This document shows positions 1 through 9,411 of a stretch of DNA of 64,000 nucleotides, piece by piece. The notes under the pieces are model-generated. The model was not told the DNA's origin and ran no database searches. It saw only the letters and a program-made list of their open reading frames with translations. Within the stretch, counting starts at the first letter, position 1; each line of letters begins with the position of its first letter. This stretch comes from Rhodoferax ferrireducens (GTDB lineage: Bacteria; Pseudomonadota; Gammaproteobacteria; Burkholderiales; Burkholderiaceae_C). The stretch is taken from assembly GCA_002083775.1 (NCBI GenBank), contig MTEI01000001.1:124001-188000 (forward strand), written 5' to 3'. The position numbers were made by a program, and so were the translations under genes.

Positions 1-1
1 G

Positions 2-301
2 GAGGTTCTGGGCCAGTTGCCGCTTTACACCACCGGCTCGGCGTTTATGGTCACGCCGGTCGTGGCGCTGGTGCGGCCGGGCTTCACCCTGCAACCCAAC
101 GCCTATGAAGTGGCCGACGTGTTTGAGGTACCACTGGCTTTTTTGATGAATCCGGCACACCATCGGCACCACCAGATGCACTGGCAAGGTATGCAGCGGC
201 AATGGTTGTCGATGCCGTATCAGGATTGTGACCAAGAGCGTTTTATTTGGGGCGCTACGGCGGGCATGCTGCGAAACTTTTACAGGTTTTTGAGCGCCTG
301 A
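2..301 (+). CDS. CoA pyrophosphatase / NUDIX hydrolase, C-terminal part (5' truncated by window)
   Basis: Frame open to the window edge; EVLGQLPLYTTGSAFMVTPVVALV...NAYEVADVFEVPLAFLMNP is typical of NUDIX CoA pyrophosphatases. Confidence 0.75.
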   Translation, partial: EVLGQLPLYTTGSAFMVTPVVALVRPGFTLQPNAYEVADVFEVPLAFLMNPAHHRHHQMHWQGMQRQWLSMPYQDCDQERFIWGATAGMLRNFYRFLSA

Positions 302-339
302 AGCCAGGGCCGGTCTAGCGCAACCGCTATGATCATTGG

Positions 340-1311
340 ATGAGCTTCATCTCGGTGCTTTTTGCGCTGCTGCTGGAACAGGCACGGCCTCTGAACCGCG
401 GCAACATCATTCATGTGGCCATGCGTGCCTGGGTGCGTTGGTGCACCCGCACGCTGGATGCGGGCAAGCCGGTGCATGGCTGGTTGGTCTGGAGCCTGGC
501 GGTCGGCGGCCCGGCGTTGGCGGCTTTGGCAATTTACTGGTTGCTGGCGTATTTTGTTGGCTGGCCGCTGGCGGTGCTGTGGAGCGCGCTGGTGCTGTAC
601 GCCTCGCTGGGCTTTCGTCAGTTCAGCTTTCACTTCACGCAGATTCGCGACGCCCTGGCTCAGGGTGATGACGCTCTGGCCCAGCGGCTGCTGGCAGACT
701 GGCAACATGCCGACGCCAAAGACCTGCCCCGCACCGAGATCATTGGCAGGGTGATTGAGACCTCGGTGCTGGCCGCGCATCGCCATGTGTTTGGTGTGCT
801 GGCCTGGTTTTCGGTGCTGGCGGCGCTGGGACTGGGGCCGGTTGGGGCAGTTTTGTACCGGTTGGGTGAGTTTGTCGCACGTTATTGGCGCCATCAGAGC
901 GAAGCCCACCATCAACCCGTTAGCGATGCGCTACAAGGTTATGCGCGGCATGCCTGGTACGTCATGGACTGGCTGCCTGCCCGGGTGACCGCCATCAGTT
1001 TTGCGGTGGTGGGCAATTTTGAAGAAGCCATTGACGCCTGGCGCCGTTATGCCCAGCAAGCACAGCCCGGCAACGATGGCCTGGTGCTGGCGGCCACGGC
1101 TGGCGCGGTGAACATTGCCCTGCGCGGCATCGCTGGGCGGGCCTATCCGGACGCCTCTGCGCCCGCCATGTCCCTCAGCGACGACGTTACCGCCGGGCGC
1201 CCCACGCCCGAGTTGCCTCATCTGGCCATTGTGGTCGGGTTGGTGTGGCGCACAGTCGTCATGTGGGTGCTGCTGCTGGCCTTGTTGACGCTGGCGCGCC
1301 TGCTGGGTTAA
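340..1311 (+). CDS. CobD/CbiB family membrane protein
   Basis: Multi-TM protein with MSFISVLFALLLEQARPL start and VIETSVLAAHRHVFGVLAWF; CbiB/AmpE-like organisation. Confidence 0.7.
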   Translation: MSFISVLFALLLEQARPLNRGNIIHVAMRAWVRWCTRTLDAGKPVHGWLVWSLAVGGPALAALAIYWLLAYFVGWPLAVLWSALVLYASLGFRQFSFHFTQIRDALAQGDDALAQRLLADWQHADAKDLPRTEIIGRVIETSVLAAHRHVFGVLAWFSVLAALGLGPVGAVLYRLGEFVARYWRHQSEAHHQPVSDALQGYARHAWYVMDWLPARVTAISFAVVGNFEEAIDAWRRYAQQAQPGNDGLVLAATAGAVNIALRGIAGRAYPDASAPAMSLSDDVTAGRPTPELPHLAIVVGLVWRTVVMWVLLLALLTLARLLG

Positions 1312-1320
1312 TTTATATAC

Positions 1321-1370
1321 AAAATTGGCCTCTAGCCCTTATACAGAAAGGGTTAGCAGCTATCATTTAA
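1321..1370. repeat. Class-1 dispersed palindromic repeat, intergenic copy A
   Basis: aaaattggcctctagcccttatacagaaagggttagcagctatcattta; matches other copies in the window. Confidence 0.75.
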
Positions 1371-1382
1371 AAGAAACTTGCG

Positions 1383-2453
1383 ATGCCATTTGCGTTTGTT
1401 AGCCCGGTGGTTCAGCGGCTGGTCCCTTACGTTCCCGGCGAGCAACCCAAGCTTGACAAACTGGTCAAGCTCAACACCAACGAAAACCCTTACCCACCAT
1501 CACCGCAGGTGATCGCCGCCATCAACCAGGCGGCGCAGCAGGGTCTGCAGTTCTACCCTGACCCCGAATCCACCGCCTTGCGCCAAGCTGTTGCTGGGCA
1601 CTTGGGGCTGGCGTTGCAGCATGTTTTTGTTGGCAATGGCTCGGACGAAGTGCTGGCGCATGCGTTCTTCGCCTTCTTCCAGCACGGCTGCCCGCTGCTG
1701 ATGCCCGACATCAGCTACAGCTTTTACCAGGTGTATTGCGGCCTGTACGGTATTGCGGCGCAAACCGTGCCACTGGATAAGCATCTGCGCTTACAAGTGG
1801 CGGACTTTGCCCGCGCGCCTGAACAACTGGTGGCCGGCGTGGTCGTTGCCAACCCCAACGCCCCCACAGGCATCGGCTTGCCACTGCCAGATATTGAGCG
1901 CCTGTTGCAGATGCACCCACAGCGCGTGGTGCTGGTGGACGAAGCCTATGTGGATTTTGGCGGCCAGAGTGCTGTGGGCCTGATCGCCCGCCACCCGAAC
2001 CTGCTGGTGGTGCACACGCTGTCCAAATCGCGCTCGCTGGCCGGGCTGCGTATTGGTTACGCCTGCGGCCAGGCGCATCTGATAGAGGCGCTGGAGCGTG
2101 TCAAAAACAGCTTCAATTCGTACCCGCTGGACCGTCTGGCGATCGCCGGGGGTGTGGCAGCCTTTGAAGACCACGACTATTTTGAGCAAACTTGCCACAA
2201 GGTGATGAGTAGCCGCGAAGGTCTGACGCTGGCACTGGAAGATCTGGGTTTTGTGGTGCTGCCGTCGCAGGCCAATTTTGTCTTTGCCCGTCATCCACGG
2301 AAGGATGCTGCTGCCCTGGCGGCTGACTTGCGTGCCCGCGGCGTGCTGGTGCGGCACTTCAAGCAGCCGCGCATCGACCAGTATCTGCGCATCACGGTCG
2401 GTACGCCGCAGCAGTGTGATGCGCTGGTGCAGGCCCTGACTGAACTGCTTTGA
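1383..2453 (+). CDS. hisC: Histidinol-phosphate aminotransferase (class II PLP aminotransferase)
   Basis: [60 protein letters not shown] motifs. Confidence 0.9.
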   Translation: MPFAFVSPVVQRLVPYVPGEQPKLDKLVKLNTNENPYPPSPQVIAAINQAAQQGLQFYPDPESTALRQAVAGHLGLALQHVFVGNGSDEVLAHAFFAFFQHGCPLLMPDISYSFYQVYCGLYGIAAQTVPLDKHLRLQVADFARAPEQLVAGVVVANPNAPTGIGLPLPDIERLLQMHPQRVVLVDEAYVDFGGQSAVGLIARHPNLLVVHTLSKSRSLAGLRIGYACGQAHLIEALERVKNSFNSYPLDRLAIAGGVAAFEDHDYFEQTCHKVMSSREGLTLALEDLGFVVLPSQANFVFARHPRKDAAALAADLRARGVLVRHFKQPRIDQYLRITVGTPQQCDALVQALTELL

Positions 2454-2493
2454 CCGGGAAGACATCGCCAGCCAATCTGCCCCAAGGAGTCGA

Positions 2494-3414
2494 TCAATAG
2501 CGCCGGATTTGTTTTAGTTCGGCGTACAAATCGCTATAAATTTTGTATCTGTTGGCGCTTATAGAATCTGGGCTAGAAGCCGATTTGACACTTGCCATCA
2601 CGCCACAACCCGGTTCGTGCAAGTGGCTGCAGTTGTAAAACTTGCACTGCGCCACATGCGGTTTCAAGTCGGGCATGTAGGCGGCCAGTTGCGCCGGATC
2701 GATGTGGTTTAGGCCAAATTCCTGGAACCCCGGCGAGTCCAGCAGCGCGGTGGTTTTGGTCTCGTCGAGCCAGTACCAGGTGGTGCTGGTGGTGGTGTGT
2801 TTGCCCGAGTTCAGAGCTTGTGACAGCTCGCCGGTCTGCGCCAAAGCACCGGGGATCAGGCAGTTGATCAGCGTGCTTTTACCGGCGCCCGAGGGGCCCA
2901 GCACCAGCGTGGTTTTGCCACTCAGGCGCTCTAGCAGCGTGGCGCGGTCAGGCTCGGTGTTGTTGGCCATGGCCAGCGGAATCACGTCGTAACCCATTTG
3001 CCGGTAAGGGGCCAACCAGTCCCAGGCGCGGGCAAAGGGTGCGGCCAAGTCGCTTTTGTTGAGCGCAATGATCGGCGTGATGTGCTGCTCTTCAGCGGCG
3101 ATCAGCGCACGTGACAGTTGGCTGCTGGAGAACTCGGGCTCAGCCGCAATCAGGATCAGCACCTGGTCCAGGTTCGCCGCAAACGATTTGGTGCGCACCT
3201 CATCCTGGCGGTAAAACAGGTTGCGCCGGGGTTCGAGCTTCTCGATGGTGCCTTCGTCTTGCGAGGCCTGCCACAACACTCGGTCACCCACCACGCCCTG
3301 GCTTTTTTTGCCACGTGAATGGCAGATGCGCCGCTCACCCGAAGCGCTTTCCACCAGGAAATGTCGGCCATAGTTGGCCACGATCAGGCCAGGCAGCAGG
3401 GTTGGCAGCGCCAT
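2494..3414 (-). CDS. rsgA: Ribosome small subunit-dependent GTPase A
   Basis: LVLGPSGAGKSTLINCL (P-loop), LLDSPGFQEFGL, circularly permuted order, zinc-binding CKFYNCSHLHEPGCGV; start reassigned to internal ATG at 3414. Confidence 0.92.
   Translation of the reverse strand: MALPTLLPGLIVANYGRHFLVESASGERRICHSRGKKSQGVVGDRVLWQASQDEGTIEKLEPRRNLFYRQDEVRTKSFAANLDQVLILIAAEPEFSSSQLSRALIAAEEQHITPIIALNKSDLAAPFARAWDWLAPYRQMGYDVIPLAMANNTEPDRATLLERLSGKTTLVLGPSGAGKSTLINCLIPGALAQTGELSQALNSGKHTTTSTTWYWLDETKTTALLDSPGFQEFGLNHIDPAQLAAYMPDLKPHVAQCKFYNCSHLHEPGCGVMASVKSASSPDSISANRYKIYSDLYAELKQIRRY
2533..2588. repeat. Class-2 variant of the dispersed palindromic repeat, inside the rsgA 3' end
   Basis: gctataaattttgtatctgttggcgcttatagaatctgggctagaagccgattt; encodes ...KSASSPDSISANRYKIYS... 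Confidence 0.5.
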
Positions 3415-3740
3415 CAGGCCGTGGCTGACTCTGGCTGCAAGGCATCCACCCGCTTGGCGCAGGCAAAGTCTGCCAGGGAGATGCCGTTCACATCGTGGGT
3501 GCGCCAGCGCACCAGGCACTGGCGTGCTTGCACCAGCAATTCAGGGTGATGGTCTTCGGCGTGGGCGATGAAAGCCACCGCGTTCACAAAAGCCACCGTC
3601 TGGTAATAGTTGGCAAAGCCAAACGGCTTTTCAATGGCCAGCGTATCGCCGTCACCGGAGAGCGTCCAGCCCTCCAATTTGGCCAAATTTGCTACAATTT
3701 CAGTAGCTCTTAACGCTCGTAAGGTATGGGCTACAGGCAT
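3414..3740 (-). CDS. phhB: 4a-hydroxytetrahydrobiopterin (pterin-4a-carbinolamine) dehydratase
   Basis: GWTLSGDGDTLAIEKPFGFANYYQTVAFVNAVAFIAHAEDHHPELLV...THDVNGISLADFACA. Confidence 0.88.
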   Translation of the reverse strand: MPVAHTLRALRATEIVANLAKLEGWTLSGDGDTLAIEKPFGFANYYQTVAFVNAVAFIAHAEDHHPELLVQARQCLVRWRTHDVNGISLADFACAKRVDALQPESATA

Positions 3741-3744
3741 ATTT
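3685..3744. repeat. Possible diverged class-2 repeat at the 5' end of the pterin dehydratase gene
   Basis: tttgctacaatttcagtagctcttaacgctcgtaaggtatgggctacaggcatattta; partial similarity only. Confidence 0.35.
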
Positions 3745-3749
3745 ACCTC

Positions 3750-5075
3750 TTAAGTTGACGAGAGCGGCTGCGGTACATGGGCGGTGCCGGGTAGGCCACC
3801 CGGCAGCATGCGCGCCAGCCGCTCCGACGCGCCCGGGTGTGAATAATAAAAAGACACGTACAGCGGGTCGGGTGTCAGGGTGGAGGCATTGTCCTCGTAA
3901 AGCTTGAGTAGCGCGGTGGCCAGATCCTGCCCGCTGGTCTGCAGCATGGCGTAGGCATCGGCTTCAAACTCGTGTTTGCGAGAGAGCTGCGCGAAGATCG
4001 GCGAGACAAAGAAACTGAACACCGGCATGACCAGTAAAAACAGCAGCAGTGCCAGCGCGTCACTGGGTGCTGCCACGTTAGGCATCACCCCCAACCCGGT
4101 GTAAAACCAGCTTTGTGTGGCCAGCCAGCCCAGCAGCGCGAAACCAGCAAAACTCATGGCAAACATTGAGGAAATGCGTTTGATGATGTGTTTATGTTTG
4201 AAGTGCCCCAACTCATGCGCCAGCACCGCATCCACCTCGGCCGGGCTCAGCTTGGCCAGCAGGGTGTCATAAAACACCACGCGTTTGGCGGCACCAAAAC
4301 CGGTGAAATAGGCATTGGCGTGGGCGCTACGCTTGCTGCCGTCCATGACAAACAGCCCCTTGGCGGCAAAACCGCAGCGCTGCATCAGTGCGGTCACCCG
4401 CGCTTTGACGGTTTCATCCTGCAGCGGGGTGAATTTGTTGAACATCGGCGCGATCAGTGTCGGGTAAATCACGAGCAACAGCAGGTTGAAACCCATCCAA
4501 ACGCACCACGCCCACAGCCACCACAGGCCGCCGCTGGCAGCCATCATCCACAATATCAGCGCGGCAATCGGCAGGCCGATCAGCGCGCCCATCAGGCTGC
4601 CCTTGATGGCATCGAGCAGCCACAGCTTGAGCGTCATCTTGTTGAAGCCAAAACGCTCTTCCAGCACAAAGGTCTGGTACAGCGACAGCGGCAGGTCTAG
4701 CAGCCCGCTGATCAGCGCAAAGCTGGCCAGCAATGCCAGCTGCTGCACCATGCCCGCGCCCAACCAGGGCATCAAAGCACTGTTGAGCGCCGACAAGCCA
4801 CCGAGCAGCGTCCAGCCAATCAAAACCGCTGCGCCCAAAGCGGTTTCCAGCAGGCCCAGGCGCGCCTTGGCCACGGTGTAGTCGGCGGCTTTCTGGTGCG
4901 CGGCGAGCGAAATGGTTTGGGTAAACGCCGCGGGCACCTGCCCACGGTGCAGCGCCACATGGCGGATTTGCCGCGAACTCAGCCAGAATTTGAGCAGCAG
5001 GCCCAACACCAGCGCTACGGCAAAAGTGGTGCTCAGCAGCAGGGAAGGGTCAGAAAGTAAGGGGGTATCAGGCAT
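3750..5075 (-). CDS. M48 family (Ste24/CAAX-type) metallopeptidase
   Basis: [13 protein letters not shown] (HExxH), HEFEADAYA, multiple TM segments; internal ATG at 5075 preferred. Confidence 0.9.
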   Translation of the reverse strand: MPDTPLLSDPSLLLSTTFAVALVLGLLLKFWLSSRQIRHVALHRGQVPAAFTQTISLAAHQKAADYTVAKARLGLLETALGAAVLIGWTLLGGLSALNSALMPWLGAGMVQQLALLASFALISGLLDLPLSLYQTFVLEERFGFNKMTLKLWLLDAIKGSLMGALIGLPIAALILWMMAASGGLWWLWAWCVWMGFNLLLLVIYPTLIAPMFNKFTPLQDETVKARVTALMQRCGFAAKGLFVMDGSKRSAHANAYFTGFGAAKRVVFYDTLLAKLSPAEVDAVLAHELGHFKHKHIIKRISSMFAMSFAGFALLGWLATQSWFYTGLGVMPNVAAPSDALALLLFLLVMPVFSFFVSPIFAQLSRKHEFEADAYAMLQTSGQDLATALLKLYEDNASTLTPDPLYVSFYYSHPGASERLARMLPGGLPGTAHVPQPLSST

Positions 5076-5112
5076 GGCGGTCGAGTTTAGGCGATCAGCG
5101 ACAATTTGCCCC

Positions 5113-5718
5113 ATGCCTACACCTCACGTCCCTACCCACTTACCCGCTATCGCGCCTGCGGCCAGGCTGCCCAAATCTGATCAAAACCTGGTTTGGCTCG
5201 ACTGCGAGATGACCGGGCTGGACCCCGAAACCGAGCGCATCATTGAGATAGCCGTCATCGTCACCGGCCCCCGGCTGGAGAATCGCACCGAAGGCCCGGT
5301 GCTGGTGGTGCACCAAAGTGAGGCGCTGCTGGAGGGCATGGACAAGTGGAACAAAAGCACCCACGGCAAAAGCGGCCTGATCGACAAGGTGCGCGCCTCG
5401 ACCCTGACAGAAGACGAAGCGCAGGCGCAGATCATGGCCTTCTTGAGCCATTACGTTCCCAAAGCCACCTCGCCCATGTGTGGCAACAGCATCGGCCAGG
5501 ACCGGCGTTTTCTGGCCCGCTATATGCCCAAGCTGGAAGCCTTTTTCCATTACCGCAACCTGGATGTGAGCACGCTCAAGGAACTGTCCAAACGCTGGGC
5601 GCCGGAGGTTTACAAAAGCTTCAAAAAGAAGCAGCGCCACACGGCGCTGGCGGATGTGCATGAGTCGATTGACGAGCTGGAACACTATCGGGAGCACTTC
5701 CTCAAGTTCCCGGTTTGA
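5113..5718 (+). CDS. orn: Oligoribonuclease
   Basis: [28 protein letters not shown] (DEDDh), [29 protein letters not shown]. Confidence 0.95.
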   Translation: MPTPHVPTHLPAIAPAARLPKSDQNLVWLDCEMTGLDPETERIIEIAVIVTGPRLENRTEGPVLVVHQSEALLEGMDKWNKSTHGKSGLIDKVRASTLTEDEAQAQIMAFLSHYVPKATSPMCGNSIGQDRRFLARYMPKLEAFFHYRNLDVSTLKELSKRWAPEVYKSFKKKQRHTALADVHESIDELEHYREHFLKFPV

Positions 5719-5878
5719 GGGCGGTTTGACGGCGCCTTAGGTAGAAACCCGAATCTGTGCCATAATCGCAGGCTGCGCTGCAAACAGTGGCGCTTATTTG
5801 TACATCTCCCAACATTCACCGGGTCCAAAGTCAGGCTGCTAGCAGACTGAATCAATAAGGACCCCCGGCGCTGAAGTC

Positions 5879-5894
5879 ACTCAATGCATTGAGT
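5879..5894. promoter_or_regulatory. 16-bp perfect palindrome ACTCAATGCATTGAGT in the helicase leader
   Basis: Direct reading; perfect self-complementarity. Confidence 0.5.
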
Positions 5895-5905
5895 CAGAGC
5901 TGGTT

Positions 5906-5940
5906 CCGTTTGATGGTTGATGTTTTTTAACCATAAACGG
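5906..5940 (+). promoter_or_regulatory. Leader stem-loop upstream of the DEAD-box helicase gene
   Basis: CCGTTT-g-ATGGTT / AACCAT-AAACGG, 12 bp with one bulged G and a U-rich loop. Confidence 0.5.
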
Positions 5941-5982
5941 AGCCCCCGCACAACCTGCGGAGCTCGCGCATGAAAGAAATCC

Positions 5983-7938
5983 ATGACTGACGCTACTCTA
6001 GCGACAGGCGACTTGTCGTCTGCCGAAAATTTGTCCACCGACCTGCATTTGATTGCCAATGACAGCCCTGACACCGCCGACATCGCGTTGACGGACGACG
6101 TCCCGGCGGCTGAGCCCGAAGTGCCCAACGGCTTTGTCACCCTGGGCTTGGCCCCCGAGCTGATTCTGGCAGTGAAAGACCTGGGCTTCACCCAGCCCAC
6201 CACCGTGCAGCTCAAAACCATCCCGTTGGCGCTGCAAGGCCACAACGAAGGCGCCAAAGAGGCCCGTTTTATCGACCTGATGGTCTCCAGCCAGACCGGC
6301 AGCGGCAAAACCGCCGCCTTCTTGCTGCCCGTGCTGCATACCCTGCTGACCCAAATGGCCGAAGCTGAAACCAAAGAGCGTGAAGACTACCAACGCGCCG
6401 TGGCCGAAGCCGCCGCCAAAGGTGAAGCGCCGCCGAAGCGCGCCAAGCGCAAAGACCCGACCAACCCGCGTCATTTTTCAGCACCCACCCCGGGCGCGCT
6501 GATTGTTTGCCCAACCCGCGAACTGGCCCAGCAAGTGGCCCATGACGCGATTGACCTGGTGCAGCATTGCCGTGGCTTGCGCGTGGCCAACATCGTCGGC
6601 GGCATGCCTTACCAACTGCAAATTGCCAAGTTGCAAAACGCCAACCTGGTTGTCGCAACCCCCGGCCGTCTGCTGGACCTGCAACGCTCGATGCAAATCA
6701 AGCTCGACCAGGTGCAGTTTTTGGTGGTGGACGAAGCCGATCGCATGCTCGACCTGGGCTTCTCGGACGACCTGGCTGAGATCAACCAGCTGACCATCGC
6801 CCGTAAACAGACCATGATGTTCAGCGCCACCTTTGCGCCGCGCATCCAGCAACTGGCTGCCCGCGTCATGCGCGAGCCACAACGCATCACCATCGACAGC
6901 CCGCAAGAAAAACACGCCAACATCAAACAGGTGATGTTCTGGGCCGACAACGCCCAGCACAAACGCAAGCTGCTGGACCACTGGCTGCGCGACACCACCA
7001 TCAATCAGGCCATCGTGTTTGCCAGCACCCAGATCGAGTGTGACGGCCTGGCCAACGACTTGCAGCAGGACGGTTTTGACGCCGTCGCCTTGCACGGTGC
7101 CCTGAGCCAGGGCCTGCGCAATCGCCGCCTGATGGCGTTGCGTCAAGGTCAGGTGCAGATTCTGGTGGCGACTGACGTGGCTGCCCGTGGTCTGGACGTG
7201 CCCACCATCACCCACGTGTTCAACTTTGGTCTCCCGATGAAGGCCGAGGATTACACCCACCGCATTGGCCGTACCGGTCGCGCCGGGCGTGATGGCTTGG
7301 CCGTGACGTTTGCCGAGTTCCGCGACCGTCGCAAGATTTTTGACATCGAAGCCTATAGCCGTCAGCCCATCAAGGCCGAAGTGGTGCCGGGCCTGGAGCC
7401 GCAGCAGCGCATGCCTGACTCCCGTCCGAGTGGCTTTGGTGGCCGTGACAACCGCGGCGGCAACGACCGTGACCGCAAGTTTGGCGGCGGTGGCCGTCCC
7501 GCAGGTGGTGGTTTTGCTGGCAACCGTGGCGGCTTTGCCGAGAACCGTGGTGGTTTCAACGACAACCGGGGTGGCTTCGCAGACAACCGCGGCGGTTTTG
7601 GTGACAGAAACGCCTCTGGCCCGCGTGTGGTCGGCCCGGACAGCTATCAAAATAATAAGCCAAGTGGCTTGGCTGACCGCGATGCGCGTCCGGCAGCGCC
7701 GCGTGAAGGCTTCAGCTATGAGCGCAAGGGGGGCTTCAACGACCGCTTTGCTGGCGACCGCAATTCCGGTGCCCCCGCGCCACGGGCCGACTTTGCTCCG
7801 CGTGGCGATTTTGCCGACCGCAAGCCCGCTTTTGGCAAACCTGCCTTTGGCAAGCCCGCGTTTTCCAAACCGGCCGGCGGTGGTAAGGTGTTTGTGCCGC
7901 GCGATGCACAGAAGCGCTTCTCCAAGAACGACCGCTGA
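5983..7938 (+). CDS. DEAD-box ATP-dependent RNA helicase with RGG/FGKPAF-rich C-terminal tail
   Basis: Q motif, SSQTGSGKTAAF, PTRELAQQ, VVDEADRMLDLGF, SATF, HRIGRTGRAG; tail with tandem GGF-x-NRGG and KPAFGKPAFGKPAF. Confidence 0.95.
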   Translation: MTDATLATGDLSSAENLSTDLHLIANDSPDTADIALTDDVPAAEPEVPNGFVTLGLAPELILAVKDLGFTQPTTVQLKTIPLALQGHNEGAKEARFIDLMVSSQTGSGKTAAFLLPVLHTLLTQMAEAETKEREDYQRAVAEAAAKGEAPPKRAKRKDPTNPRHFSAPTPGALIVCPTRELAQQVAHDAIDLVQHCRGLRVANIVGGMPYQLQIAKLQNANLVVATPGRLLDLQRSMQIKLDQVQFLVVDEADRMLDLGFSDDLAEINQLTIARKQTMMFSATFAPRIQQLAARVMREPQRITIDSPQEKHANIKQVMFWADNAQHKRKLLDHWLRDTTINQAIVFASTQIECDGLANDLQQDGFDAVALHGALSQGLRNRRLMALRQGQVQILVATDVAARGLDVPTITHVFNFGLPMKAEDYTHRIGRTGRAGRDGLAVTFAEFRDRRKIFDIEAYSRQPIKAEVVPGLEPQQRMPDSRPSGFGGRDNRGGNDRDRKFGGGGRPAGGGFAGNRGGFAENRGGFNDNRGGFADNRGGFGDRNASGPRVVGPDSYQNNKPSGLADRDARPAAPREGFSYERKGGFNDRFAGDRNSGAPAPRADFAPRGDFADRKPAFGKPAFGKPAFSKPAGGGKVFVPRDAQKRFSKNDR

Positions 7939-7953
7939 ACAAGCACACATAGG

Positions 7954-7988
7954 AAAAGCCCGCAGGCCAAAAACCTGCGGGCTTTTTT
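7954..7988 (+). terminator. Rho-independent terminator after the helicase gene
   Basis: aaaagcccgcagg-ccaaaaa-cctgcgggctttttt. Confidence 0.9.
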
Positions 7989-8039
7989 GGTTGTTTGGTA
8001 CCGACGTTCAACGTCAAATCCCTGGCTGTCACACAGGAT

Positions 8040-8110
8040 GTCATGCCGGGCCACGACCCAATGCATGACTTCGGACTGCATGGATTACGGGTCAAGCCCG
8101 CAATGAGAGC
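8040..8110. repeat. REP-like double palindrome (family 2)
   Basis: gtcatgccgggccacgacccaatgcatgac...tgcatggattacgggtcaagcccgcaatga; matches 18491-18563 and in part 25272-25297. Confidence 0.75.
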
Positions 8111-8163
8111 CTTCTTTCATGCTTCAGGGTGGTTTCGCGGTTTGGACTCCAAAAAGAGCTGGG

Positions 8164-9411
8164 TCACTTCAGCGGCACGCGCACTGCTTGTCCATCGGCC
8201 ACCATGCTGCCGGGGTACAGCACCACCTGCTCACCCTCACGCAACCCGTCCTTGAGCCACGCCACATCCGCATTGCGGTCTTGCAACTGCACCGGTCTGG
8301 CTCGGGCATGGCCGTCAGTCACGACGAACACACGCCAGTGCGGGCCATCGCGCACCAGGGCGGCAGTGGGCAACAGCAGCGCGTTTGGCTGCGAGGACAG
8401 AGTGATGTGCGCATCGACCCGGTAGCCGTCGCCCAACTGCGCCGTGCTGGTCTGCGCGTCTGCAGGTGATGTCCCTGCCGTGGCTGGCGCCAGAGCCACA
8501 ATCACATTCACGCGTTGCTCCTCAATGCCGAGCGCCGACACCTTGGTGAACGCCACCGGCTCCACACGGGTAACTGTGCCCGCCATGGCTGCTGCCCCGC
8601 CGCCAAGCAGCAGGCGCACCGGCGCGCCGGATCGGATCCGGGTCACTTCGCCCGACAGCACGTCAATCACCGCTTCCATTGCCGCGGTGTCACCCATCTC
8701 CAGCAGTGGCTGACCCGCCGTGACCGTCACGGCGCTGTCTTGGTACAGCTTGAGCACCTGACCATTCACCGGGCTTTTGATGTCCCAGCGACTACCCGCA
8801 TGGCCAGCGGTTACGGGCTCGGCGCGGGCCAGGGCGGCGCGCGCTTCGGCCGCCGCGTAGTCCGCCATGCCTTGCTCGGCCTGCGCGGCTAACAGCGCCT
8901 GTTGCGCAGCCTGGCGGGCCAGCACGGACTGGTCACGTGCGGCCGGGGCGATGAAGTTTTCTTGTGCCAGTTTGCCGGCGCGATCGGCCTCCAGCGTTGC
9001 TTGCGCCAGCGCCGTCTGTGCACGCTGCACTTGGGCTGCGGTGGCACGCCGGGCGGCATCGGCACTGCCCGCGCGCTGCTGCAGCACGCTGCGGGTGCGG
9101 GCGTCAATCATCTGCGGCGCCTCGGGCTCCAGGGTGGCCAGGATGTCACCCGCTTTCACCACGTCGCCCACCTTGAGGGTCGGGCGCAGCAAAGCGGCCT
9201 GGGTGGGCGCGGTGATGATGTAGCGGGTTTTGATGCGCAGGCGGCCATCTTCTTCAATGGCCTGCTCAAAGGTACCCTTGGCTACCGTCGCCACTTCCAC
9301 CGGCAGCGCGCGGGGTTGGTAGATGACGACGATGAACGCGGTCGCAACGGCCAGCAACAGTACACCGATGAGCCAGCGCCGGGTCTTTTTGACGTGGATT
9401 TTCTCGTTCAT
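8164..9411 (-). CDS. HlyD/MacA-like periplasmic adaptor subunit of ABC exporter
   Basis: Single N-terminal TM, lipoyl/biotinyl-like halves (TLKVGDVVKAGDILATLEPEAP; SPVNGQVLKLYQDSAVTVTAGQPLLEMGD), coiled coil. Confidence 0.85.
   Translation of the reverse strand: MNEKIHVKKTRRWLIGVLLLAVATAFIVVIYQPRALPVEVATVAKGTFEQAIEEDGRLRIKTRYIITAPTQAALLRPTLKVGDVVKAGDILATLEPEAPQMIDARTRSVLQQRAGSADAARRATAAQVQRAQTALAQATLEADRAGKLAQENFIAPAARDQSVLARQAAQQALLAAQAEQGMADYAAAEARAALARAEPVTAGHAGSRWDIKSPVNGQVLKLYQDSAVTVTAGQPLLEMGDTAAMEAVIDVLSGEVTRIRSGAPVRLLLGGGAAAMAGTVTRVEPVAFTKVSALGIEEQRVNVIVALAPATAGTSPADAQTSTAQLGDGYRVDAHITLSSQPNALLLPTAALVRDGPHWRVFVVTDGHARARPVQLQDRNADVAWLKDGLREGEQVVLYPGSMVADGQAVRVPLK

Noticed and set aside
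6478-7950. 490-aa minus-strand ORF antisense to the DEAD-box helicase
   Set aside because: Composition bias of antisense frame; no motifs.
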